11,220 nucleotides of DNA from Anaerolineae bacterium (lineage in GTDB: Bacteria > Chloroflexota > Anaerolineae > JACIWP01). This document shows, piece by piece, positions 1-5,788 of the stretch. The stretch lies in assembly GCA_014360855.1 (NCBI GenBank), contig JACIWP010000088.1:1-11220 (forward strand). Reading direction: 5' to 3'. The notes beneath the pieces are model-generated. The model made no database searches. It saw nothing but the letters and a program-made list of their open reading frames with translations, and was not told the DNA's origin. The first letter of the stretch is position 1. Every line of letters begins with the position of its first letter. Made by a program: the position numbers and the translations under genes.

Positions 1-180
1 CCCCACGCGAAAGCGAGCCAGGACAAAAGGCAAGATGCTCTGAAAGTACGCCGCGGGAGCCCACTTCTCGCTGCTAACGAATCTCCACAGCCGCTTGAAT
101 ATGACCGGGTCGCTCTCCACATGCACCCAACCCCACCGCCGCCGCGTGCCGCGAACACGCGGCGGTCGCTTTTCTCTCAC
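1..180 (-). CDS. Partial unknown protein, runs off the left edge
   Basis: Reading leftward from a GTG at 178-180, the frame stays open for 60 codons to the window edge, so only the N-terminus is visible. The product starts with a very basic stretch (REKRPPRVRGTRRRW) and continues with aromatic and hydrophobic segments such as VIFKRLWRFV and AAYFQSILPFVLARF. Its third codon positions are mostly G or C, as expected for a real gene here. An AGGG about 7 bases upstream could serve as ribosome binding site. The frame overlaps the 3' part of the ribbon-helix-helix gene by 107 bases in another phase, which is unusual. A much better start signal (AAGGAGG, 6 bases, ATG at 194-196) lies just upstream but in the other frame, so a frameshift is possible. 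I do not recognise the family. It probably belongs to the integrative element's cargo. Confidence 0.45.
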   Translation of the reverse strand, partial: MREKRPPRVRGTRRRWGWVHVESDPVIFKRLWRFVSSEKWAPAAYFQSILPFVLARFRVG

Positions 181-358
181 CGTCGTTCCCTGTCATGTTC
201 TTCCTCCTTTTCTTGCTCAAGTGCTCCACCAGCGCGGCGCGAATCACGTCGCTATGGGATCGAAACCCAGGCGCGCGGCGCGCTTGCTCAAGCTCCGCGG
301 TGAAACCAGCCGGAACACAAAAAGATAATGTCCGCTCCAGATTTTGCTTCCCTCTCAT
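74..358 (-). CDS. Ribbon-helix-helix (CopG/Arc-like) DNA-binding protein
   Basis: A 94-residue product whose first 55 residues look like a ribbon-helix-helix regulator. There is a short beta strand around residues 7-16 (LERTLSFCVP), a first helix around 18-29, a turn with GFRSHSD (31-37) and a second helix (VIRAALVEHL, 38-47), then a basic tail KKRRK. The start chosen is ATG at 356-358 because AGAGG sits 6 bases upstream; the GTG one codon earlier is too close to it. A TTGACA/CAAAAT promoter lies upstream. Such proteins usually bind operators as dimers and act as element regulators, antitoxins or relaxosome accessory proteins; which one cannot be told here. Residues 55-94 look unlike a conserved domain and overlap the partial gene to the left in another phase, so the true C-terminus may be shorter. 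No toxin gene is visible beside it. Confidence 0.6.
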   Translation of the reverse strand: MRGKQNLERTLSFCVPAGFTAELEQARRAPGFRSHSDVIRAALVEHLSKKRRKNMTGNDGERKATAACSRHAAAVGLGACGERPGHIQAAVEIR

Positions 359-396
359 CACGAACCTCTCGTCTAATGCGTTGCGTGCTAGACATC

Positions 397-425
397 ATTT
401 TGCCAAAGTCGCGCTCCCATGTCAA
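397..425 (-). promoter_or_regulatory. Sigma-70-type promoter for the ribbon-helix-helix gene
   Basis: On the minus strand a perfect -35 box TTGACA (420-425) is followed after 17 bases by CAAAAT (397-402), a 4/6 match to TATAAT. Transcription would start near 390, giving a leader of about 30 bases before the ATG at 358. Confidence 0.6.
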
Positions 426-504
426 CCACAAAATTTACCGATATTGTCATGCTCCCTTGCTTGCTATCCAGCGTGCCTATCCCCCTGCAGGAATTTTCCT
501 GTGT

Positions 505-536
505 GTCTTACGCGTAGGACGCCCTTGTGGTACAAT
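505..536 (+). promoter_or_regulatory. Candidate promoter with a 16-base near-palindrome over its -35 box
   Basis: GTCTTACGCGTAGGAC (505-520) is a palindrome with 7 of 8 pairs matching. It covers TTACGC (508-513), a weak -35 box, and TACAAT (531-536) follows at 17-base spacing. The arrangement suits an operator that represses this promoter, but the -35 box is poor. Confidence 0.28.
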
Positions 537-578
537 GGAGCCAGCCCAAGGGAGCGTGTAACCCAGTTATCATGAGCG

Positions 579-608
579 TTGTACCATCCCCACCCTGTAT
601 GCTATACT
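579..608 (+). promoter_or_regulatory. Candidate extended -10 promoter reading rightward
   Basis: TGC-TATACT (600-608) is an extended -10 element. TTGTAC (579-584) lies 18 bases before the hexamer as a weak -35 box. A transcript would start near 615 and meet the hairpin at 662-686, so it would be only about 70-80 bases long. No gene on this strand lies downstream of it. Confidence 0.35.
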
Positions 609-631
609 ATCCCCAGCCAGGTTGGGGATGG
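584..631. repeat. Inverted and direct ATCCCCA repeats around the rightward promoter
   Basis: CCATCCCCA (584-592) and TGGGGATGG (623-631) are exact inverted copies. A further ATCCCCA (609-615) lies between them and pairs exactly with TGGGGAT (623-629) across a 7-base loop. The copies flank and overlap the -10 element at 603-608, as operator sites would. Confidence 0.4.
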
Positions 632-661
632 AACCCATTTGCCTGATGCGGAACGCACAAA

Positions 662-686
662 GCCCCCAGACTGCTCACCTGGGGGC
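662..686. terminator. GC-rich hairpin, probable intrinsic terminator
   Basis: GCCCCCAG (662-669) and CTGGGGGC (679-686) form a perfect 8-base stem with a 9-base loop. On the minus strand it is followed by TTTG and on the plus strand by CTTA, so the T-tracts are short on both sides. It could end the leftward integrase transcript, short rightward transcripts, or both. Confidence 0.45.
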
Positions 687-731
687 CTTACGGGGCGCTC
701 TATGCCGCCAAAAGGCACGTGGGCATATCAG

Positions 732-779
732 AGAAAAAAACCTTGTAACGAAATTCAGGGCCTTGTAGGGCCTCTGAAT
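732..779 (-). terminator. Hairpin plus T-run beyond the integrase stop
   Basis: ATTCAG-GGCC (753-762) pairs with GGCC-T-CTGAAT (769-779), a 10-pair stem with one bulged base. It lies 17 bases past the integrase stop codon. On the minus strand a run of seven T (complement of 733-739) follows after about 13 bases, further away than usual for an intrinsic terminator. Confidence 0.4.
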
Positions 780-795
780 GCGTCTTGTGGCCATC

Positions 796-1904
796 CTAGC
801 GCGCTCCTATCGCCCTCTGCAGAACCTCCGCGGCCTCCCTGTCGGAGCGGTTCAGTGCATGGGCGTACACGCTCATGGTGACCTGGGGCGTGGCATGGCC
901 AAGGCGCTGGGCCACCTGGGGCACCGGTAGGCCAGCCTCCAGCAGGAGCGATGCATGCAGGTGGCGCAGTCCGTGAGGGGTCATGCGCGGCAGTCCCAGA
1001 CGCTCACACTCCCTGCGCAGGGCATGCTGGACAGTGCTCTGGCATAGGGGCTGCCCCCGCTCCCCCGTGAAGACCAGCCCCGTGCCCTCCCACGCTGGGC
1101 CTGCCTGCAGGCGCAGTTGGGCCTGTATGCGCTTCTGTTTGCGGAGGGCATGCAGGGCCTCCTGGGGGAGGGCGATAGTGCGCACGCCGGCGCGGGTCTT
1201 GGGGTCGCTCTCCACCCACTCCCCAGCAATGCGGTGCAGGGAACGTCGGATCGTCACCGTGCCCGCGTTCATGTCCACGTCATCCCACTGCAGGGCCAGC
1301 AGTTCCCCCAGCCTGGCACCGGTGGTCACCGCCAGGACAAAGAGGGGATACAGCCAATGGTCATGAATGCCCTCCAGGAAGGCGCGCAGTTGCTCATGCG
1401 TCCACAGCTCCCTGCGGGCAGGCGTACGGCGGGGCCTGATAACGCGGTCGCAGGGGTTTTCCATCAGCCAGCCCCACATCACGCCCAGCTTACAGGCGCG
1501 GTGCAGTAGGACGTACACCAGTTGGGCAGTGCGGGCCTTGCTGGCCTTCTGGAGGGCGTTTATCAGCCTCTGGACGTGGGAGGGGTCAGCTTGCAGAGGC
1601 GTGTCTTGCCCAGGGCGGGCAGGATATGGCGCTCGCAGGTCTGGCGGTAGTCATTCAGCGTGCGGGGTTTCAGCGTCGGTTCGCAGGTCTCCAGCCAGGC
1701 CTGTATCAGGTCAGCGACGGTGCGCTTGCTGTCGGGGAGCTCCCCCTGGCGCTCCGCCCATTCCTTGAGGGCCTTCAGCCTCTGGGCCACCTCCTGGCGG
1801 GCGCGCCCGTACACCGTGCGTCGGTGCCCGTTGACCTGCAAAGATGCTTGATAACGCCCATCCGTGCGCTTGACGATCGTCCCCTCTCCCTTGCCTCTGG
1901 CCAT
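796..1904 (-). pseudogene. Tyrosine-type site-specific integrase, frameshifted
   Basis: Two frames together make one integrase of about 369 residues. The N-terminal part starts at ATG 1902-1904 with GGAGGT 5 bases upstream. It carries an arm-binding-type beta region (GTIVKRTDGRYQASLQV) and a helical core-binding domain (TVADLIQAWLETCEPTLKPR), and ends early at a TGA at 1563-1565. From codon 1576-1578 the other frame continues as HVQRLINALQKASK... to the stop at 796. The catalytic domain is complete: Arg in TTGARLGEL, Lys in DPKTRAG, His and Arg in HGLRH, His in LGHAT, and the nucleophile Tyr in MSVYAHAL. The break fits loss of one C from a C-run at 1582-1585: ACC CCC TCC CAC would give the expected T-P-S-H. 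The gene may be recently inactivated or the base may be a sequencing error. It sits next to tRNA-Lys, its likely attachment site. Confidence 0.88.
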
Positions 1905-1919
1905 CGCGCACCTCCGAAA

Positions 1920-1939
1920 TGTTGTCAAAAGTGTTGTCA
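1920..1939. repeat. 12-base-spaced direct repeat just upstream of the integrase
   Basis: TGTTGTCA occurs at 1920-1927 and again at 1932-1939, one helical turn and a little more apart and 15-35 bases before the integrase start codon. Short direct repeats close to integrase genes often are arm-type binding sites for the integrase N-terminal domain or sites for its control; here that is inference. Confidence 0.4.
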
Positions 1940-1970
1940 GGCCAGACAAAGGGTGAAGGGGGAACGGGGC

Positions 1971-1999
1971 ATACTACATACAGTGGATACATGTGGAAA
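1971..1999 (-). promoter_or_regulatory. Weak candidate promoter for the integrase
   Basis: On the minus strand TTTCCA (1994-1999) and TAGTAT (1971-1976) are 17 bases apart, each matching consensus at 4 of 6 positions. A start near 1964 would give a leader of about 60 bases. ATGTAG/ATGTAT words recur three times in this strip and a 5-base-stem inverted repeat CTACA-TAT-TGTAG lies at 2006-2018, so protein binding sites may be mixed in. Confidence 0.3.
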
Positions 2000-2023
2000 A
2001 CGAGGCTACATATTGTAGATAGG

Positions 2024-2096
<73 letters not shown>

Positions 2097-2108
2097 ACAA
2101 GCAATGCT

Positions 2109-2137
2109 AATATATCATCGCCGGCCCACTTTGTCAA
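2109..2137 (-). promoter_or_regulatory. Near-consensus promoter of tRNA-Lys
   Basis: On the minus strand a perfect TTGACA (2132-2137) is followed at 17 bases by TATATT (2109-2114). Transcription would start about 6 bases before the mature tRNA 5' end. The promoter fills the 67-base gap after the biotin carrier gene. I see no good terminator in that gap, so read-through from the carboxylase operon is possible. Confidence 0.78.
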
Positions 2138-2163
2138 AATTCCGGCCCCTTCGCTTCCACCCC

Positions 2164-2670
2164 TCATTTCAATATCAACAACACATCCTTCTGCGTCACC
2201 TGCATGCCCGGCCGCACACGTACCTCCCGCACGACACCATCCCGCGGCGCCCGGATCTCATTCTGCATCTTCATGGCTTCAAATATGACCAGTGTCTCGC
2301 CTTTCTCCACCGCCTGGCCGGCCTCCACCGGCACACTCACGATCAGCCCCGGGATGGGCGGACGCAGTATCAATTCCCCCGGCGGCGCCTGAAGCGCGAA
2401 CGCCGCCCGGGCCAGCCGGCGCGAACGTTCATCCTCCACCTGCACCTGGAAACGAGCGCCCTCCAGCAGGACCTCGTACACATTGCGGCGCTCCGCATCC
2501 GGCTCGATCATCACCTCATACGAGGCGTGGTTGACCAGCAGAGAATACAGGCTCAGCCAGCCGCTCTTCTGCATGTCCACCTGCAGACGCTCGCCGTTCA
2601 CCAGCACCTCGCCGTTCGGCTGGACCTCTATCTCAAATGTCACTCCCTCGACTGTGACATAATATTTCAT
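2164..2670 (-). CDS. Biotin carboxyl carrier protein of acyl-CoA carboxylase
   Basis: A 168-residue carrier subunit. The last 70 residues form a biotinyl domain with the biotin-accepting Lys134 in EAMKM (131-135), preceded by PIPGLIVSVPVEAGQAV and followed by the matching hammerhead half NEIRAPRDGVVREV. Biotin on this lysine is carboxylated by the upstream biotin carboxylase and then moves to the carboxyltransferase. Residues 1-100 are not the Pro/Ala-rich linker of E. coli AccB; they form an ordered beta-rich part (VLVNGERLQVDM...YEVMIEP) resembling the region before the biotinyl domain in propionyl-CoA carboxylase alpha chains. The ATG lies 6 bases after the accC stop with GGTGAG upstream, so translation is probably coupled. 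It is the last gene of the ftcD-pccB-accC operon. Carrier function is certain; the acyl-CoA served is not. Confidence 0.93.
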   Translation of the reverse strand: MKYYVTVEGVTFEIEVQPNGEVLVNGERLQVDMQKSGWLSLYSLLVNHASYEVMIEPDAERRNVYEVLLEGARFQVQVEDERSRRLARAAFALQAPPGELILRPPIPGLIVSVPVEAGQAVEKGETLVIFEAMKMQNEIRAPRDGVVREVRVRPGMQVTQKDVLLILK

Positions 2671-2676
2671 CGCCGC

Positions 2677-4191
2677 TCACCATCCGCGTGGGAAGTGGCG
2701 CCAGACGGCCTGCTTCCAGCCGGAATGATTCCCGCCGGCGTGCTGATGGGCGCGTCCCAGCATGAGTGCCTGCTCGCCCCGCTCTTTCTCCACCAGCGCC
2801 GCCGCGATGGCGGCGATGCGCATCAGCTCCGGCTGAACCTCACAGGTGAGGCAGAAGCCGTCCGGCCCTTCCACAAAGCTCGTGTCAAACTGCCCCGTCT
2901 GAAAGCGCGCGCTGTCCATCACCCGCTGATGGAACGGCACAGAGGTGTGAATGCCGCCAATGCGCAGTTCCTCCAGCGCACGCCGCATGCGGAGGATAGC
3001 CTCGGCCCGGTTTTCCCCCCACACCACCAGTTTGGCGATCAGGGGGTCGTAATAGGGCGTCACCTCACAGCCGGCATAAATGCCGCTCTCCAGCCGCACC
3101 CCCGGGCCGGTCGGCTCGATCAGGCTGGTGATGCGGCCGGCTACCGGCATGAAATCATTGTACGGGTCCTCGGCCGTGATGCGGCACTCGATGGCATGCC
3201 CGATGATCTGCACGTCCTCCTGCCGCCAGCGCAGCCGGCGCCCCGCGGCGATGGTCAACTGCTCCTTGACGATGTCAATGCCCGTTACCAGCTCCGTCAC
3301 CGCATGCTCGACCTGCAGGCGGGTGTTCATCTCCAGGAAGTAGAACTTCCCGTCCCGATCGAGCAAGAACTCCACCGTGCCGGCGTTGGTGTATCCAACC
3401 GCGCGCGCCGCTCGCAGTGCCGCTTCCCCCATGGCCTGGCGCAGTTCGGGCGTCACCGCCGTGGATGGAGCTTCCTCAATCAGCTTTTGGTGCCGGCGCT
3501 GGATACTGCATTCCCGCTCCCCGAGATGGATATAATTCCCGTGCTGGTCCGCCAGCACCTGAATCTCGATATGACGTGCCCGGGGAATGACTTTCTCCAG
3601 GTATATCGTGTCATTCCCGAAGGCATTGAGCGCCTCCCGACGGGCGGCCGCCAGGGATCGCAGTAGCTCGCGCGGGTTGGCCACCAACCGCATGCCCTTG
3701 CCCCCGCCGCCGGCGGATGCCTTGACCAACAGGGGATAGCCCAACGATTCGGCCGCCTGGATCACCTCTTCCTCATGAAACCCCACTTCGACGCCGGGCA
3801 CCACCGGTACGCCAATTTCCATCATCAGCTTGCGCGCCGTAATCTTATCCCCCATGATGCGGATGGCCTCGGGCGAAGGGCCGATCCAGGTCAGGCCGGC
3901 GTCCATCACCATCTGGGCAAAATCGGCGTTCTCCGAGAGGAAGCCGTAGCCTGGGTGTACGGCGTCCGCGCCGGCGCGCAGTGCCACCTCGATGATGGCT
4001 GTGCCGTTGAGGTAGCTCTCTCTGGCCGGCGCCGGCCCGATATGATAAGCCTCATCGGCATACCGCACGTGCAGGGCGGTGCGGTCCACGTCCGAGTAGA
4101 CCGCTACCGTCTTAATGCCGCGCTCCTGACAAGCGCGGATGACACGCACCGCAATCTCTCCCCGATTGGCGATCAAAACCTTCTTAAACAT
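2677..4191 (-). CDS. accC: Biotin carboxylase subunit of acyl-CoA carboxylase
   Basis: A 504-residue cytoplasmic ATP-grasp enzyme that carboxylates biotin on the carrier protein using ATP and bicarbonate. The N-terminal domain starts KKVLIANRGEIAVRVIRAC and contains HPGYGFLSEN (79-88). The ATP-grasp domain shows K116 in GDKITA, the glycine loop GGGGKGM (161-167), ECSIQRRHQK (228-236), EMNTRLQVEH (287-296) with the metal-binding Glu and catalytic Arg, and a C-terminal domain with ECRITAED (335-342). The usual Pro after QVEH is Ala (EHAVTE). It is about 55 residues longer than E. coli AccC. The extra tail ends SGWKQAVWRHFPRGW and recalls the joint that leads into the second half of PccA-type alpha chains. 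The start has GGGG 6 bases upstream and lies 20 bases after the pccB stop. Confidence 0.95.
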   Translation of the reverse strand: MFKKVLIANRGEIAVRVIRACQERGIKTVAVYSDVDRTALHVRYADEAYHIGPAPARESYLNGTAIIEVALRAGADAVHPGYGFLSENADFAQMVMDAGLTWIGPSPEAIRIMGDKITARKLMMEIGVPVVPGVEVGFHEEEVIQAAESLGYPLLVKASAGGGGKGMRLVANPRELLRSLAAARREALNAFGNDTIYLEKVIPRARHIEIQVLADQHGNYIHLGERECSIQRRHQKLIEEAPSTAVTPELRQAMGEAALRAARAVGYTNAGTVEFLLDRDGKFYFLEMNTRLQVEHAVTELVTGIDIVKEQLTIAAGRRLRWRQEDVQIIGHAIECRITAEDPYNDFMPVAGRITSLIEPTGPGVRLESGIYAGCEVTPYYDPLIAKLVVWGENRAEAILRMRRALEELRIGGIHTSVPFHQRVMDSARFQTGQFDTSFVEGPDGFCLTCEVQPELMRIAAIAAALVEKERGEQALMLGRAHQHAGGNHSGWKQAVWRHFPRGW

Positions 4192-4211
4192 CTACTGCCC
4201 CTTTTTCCAGC

Positions 4212-5765
4212 TCACAGAGGAATGTTCCCGTGCTTCTTAGGAGGAAGGGATTCGCGCTTATTGTGCAGCATCTCCAGCGCATTGATGAGACGCGGGCGGG
4301 TTTCATGAGGCTCGATGACCGCATCCACATAGCCGCGTGATGCCGCGATATATGGGTTGGCGAACTTGTCGCGATATTCCTGCACCAACCGCTCTCGCAC
4401 TACCTCGGGATCGTCCGCCTCTTCCAGCGCCCGGCGATGGATGATTTTCACCGCCCCTTCTGGTCCCATCACGGCAATCTCCGCTGTCGGCCAGGCCAGG
4501 TTGATATCCCCGCGCAGATGTTTGGAACTCATGACGATATATGCTCCGCCGTAGGCCTTGCGGAGGATCACCGTCAGCTTCGGAACCGTAGCCTCCGCGT
4601 AGGCGTACATGAGCTTGGCGCCGTGTCGAATGATGCCGCCGTGCTCTTGGGCCACACCCGGCAGGAAGCCGGGCACATCCACCAAGGTCACCAGGGGGAT
4701 GTTGAAGGCGTCGCAGAAGCGGACGAAACGGGCGGCTTTGACGCTGGCGTTGATATCCAGCGCGCCGGCCTGCACCGCCGGCTGATTGGCCACGATGCCC
4801 ACGCTGTGCCCACCCAGCCGGGCGAAACCGATGATGATATTCTGCGCCCAGGCCGGCATGATCTCCAGAAAGTCGCCATCATCCACAATATGCGCGATGA
4901 CCTCATGCATATCGTAAGGCTTGTTCGGTTCCTCGGGGACAATTTCATCTAGCTCCGCATCCTCGCGCAGGGGATCGTCCCGCGGGGTGATGTACGGCGC
5001 CTCCTCCATGTTATTGGCCGGCAAGAACGACAGAAGCTTTTGCACAACGAAAATCGCATCCTCTTCCGTCGGCACCGCCAGATGCGCGACCCCACTCTCC
5101 GTCGCGTGCACCAGCGCACCGCCCAATTCATCGAAGGTCACGTCCTCGTGGGTGACGACGCGCACCACCTCCGGCCCGGTGACGAACATGTAGCTGGTGT
5201 CATTGACCATAATGATGAAATCGGTGATGGCCGGCGAATACACTGCGCCGCCGGCACACGGCCCCATTACGACGCTGATCTGCGGCACCATGCCGGAGGC
5301 CAGCGTGTTGCGCAGGAATATTTCGCCGTAGCCGGCCAGACTCATCACCCCTTCCTGGATGCGGGCGCCCCCGGAATCGGTCAATCCGATGATGGGAGCG
5401 CCCGTCTTCATGGCCAGGTCCATGATCTTGCAAATTTTGGCCGCATGGGCCTCGGACAGCGAGCCGCCGAAGGTGGTGAAATCCTGGGCATAGACATAGA
5501 CCAGCCGGCCATTAATGGTCCCGTAGCCGGTCACCACGCCATCGCCCAGGACGCGCTGGCGCTCCATGCCGAAATCGTAACAGCGGTGTGTGACGAAGCG
5601 GTCCAGCTCGGTGAAGCTCCCTTTATCCAGCAGAAGCTCCAGCCGCTCGCGCGCGGTAAGCTTGCCCTGTTCGTGCTGACGGCGGATGCGCTCTTCCCCG
5701 CCGCCGAGGCCAGACAGCGCTTTCAGTTCCCGAAGCCGGCGGATTTTTTCCTCGTGTGCCCCCAT
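4212..5765 (-). CDS. pccB: Acyl-CoA carboxylase carboxyltransferase (PccB/MmdA family)
   Basis: A 517-residue carboxyltransferase beta subunit of normal family length that moves CO2 from carboxybiotin to an acyl-CoA, typically propionyl-CoA to give methylmalonyl-CoA. It has the two crotonase-like halves: N-terminal signatures KLTARERLELLLD (35-47), DSGGARIQEG (130-139) and oxyanion loop GPCAGGA (168-174); C-terminal signatures VDVPGFLPG (362-370), RKAYGGAY (402-409) and LAWPTAEIAVMGPEGA (423-438). It ends KKHGNIPL, a typical PccB terminus. The start ATG has AAGGA 10 bases upstream, a slightly long spacing. It follows ftcD by 23 bases and is followed by accC and the carrier gene. The same family serves sodium-pumping methylmalonyl-CoA decarboxylase, but no membrane subunit is present and a biotin carboxylase is, so carboxylase is the better call. 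Propionyl versus acetyl preference cannot be fixed by eye. Confidence 0.93.
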   Translation of the reverse strand: MGAHEEKIRRLRELKALSGLGGGEERIRRQHEQGKLTARERLELLLDKGSFTELDRFVTHRCYDFGMERQRVLGDGVVTGYGTINGRLVYVYAQDFTTFGGSLSEAHAAKICKIMDLAMKTGAPIIGLTDSGGARIQEGVMSLAGYGEIFLRNTLASGMVPQISVVMGPCAGGAVYSPAITDFIIMVNDTSYMFVTGPEVVRVVTHEDVTFDELGGALVHATESGVAHLAVPTEEDAIFVVQKLLSFLPANNMEEAPYITPRDDPLREDAELDEIVPEEPNKPYDMHEVIAHIVDDGDFLEIMPAWAQNIIIGFARLGGHSVGIVANQPAVQAGALDINASVKAARFVRFCDAFNIPLVTLVDVPGFLPGVAQEHGGIIRHGAKLMYAYAEATVPKLTVILRKAYGGAYIVMSSKHLRGDINLAWPTAEIAVMGPEGAVKIIHRRALEEADDPEVVRERLVQEYRDKFANPYIAASRGYVDAVIEPHETRPRLINALEMLHNKRESLPPKKHGNIPL

Positions 5766-5788
5766 GGGCAGAGCATCCTTCCCGGGGC

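Larger units (their letters stand above)
359..795. other. Gene-free control region rich in inverted repeats
   Basis: This stretch of about 437 bases separates the regulator from the integrase 3' end, and I find no convincing coding region in it. It contains the leftward promoter of the regulator, two candidate rightward promoters (508-536 and 579-608), a hexamer inverted repeat CAGGAA-TT-TTCCTG (488-501), a 16-base near-palindrome (505-520), an 8-base inverted pair TGGTACAA (528-535) and TTGTACCA (579-586), copies of ATCCCCA in both orientations (584-631), and two hairpins (662-686 and 753-779). A 24-codon frame at 572-646 lacks a well placed ribosome binding site. The density of symmetric sites suggests protein binding, possibly by the neighbouring ribbon-helix-helix protein; that is inference. 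Confidence 0.5.

Noticed and set aside
241..275. Possible remnant of the tRNA 3' end (GGGATCGAAACCC)
   Set aside because: Only a short word resembles the T-loop region and it does not align with the rest of the tRNA; it lies inside the regulator gene.
572..646. 24-codon frame before the hairpin at 662-686, like an attenuator leader peptide
   Set aside because: The nearest purine-rich stretch is about 18 bases before the ATG, too far, and there is no gene downstream on this strand to control.
579..881. Open frame of 100 codons on the plus strand
   Set aside because: It crosses two hairpins and the integrase 3' end, has no ribosome binding site or recognisable domain, and is rich in Pro and Ser.
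2115..2150. Hairpin from two GGCCGG words as a terminator of the carboxylase operon
   Set aside because: Only about five pairs can form, and the sequence between is the tRNA promoter; no T-run follows.
2104..3666. Open frame of 520 codons on the plus strand
   Set aside because: It lies antisense to the biotin carrier and biotin carboxylase genes, which are certain. Its product is rich in His, Arg and Leu with no domain. Long antisense frames are expected in GC-rich coding DNA.
4212..5765. Methylmalonyl-CoA decarboxylase alpha subunit of a sodium pump
   Set aside because: The same family covers it, but no membrane beta subunit is present and the adjacent biotin carboxylase points to a carboxylase.
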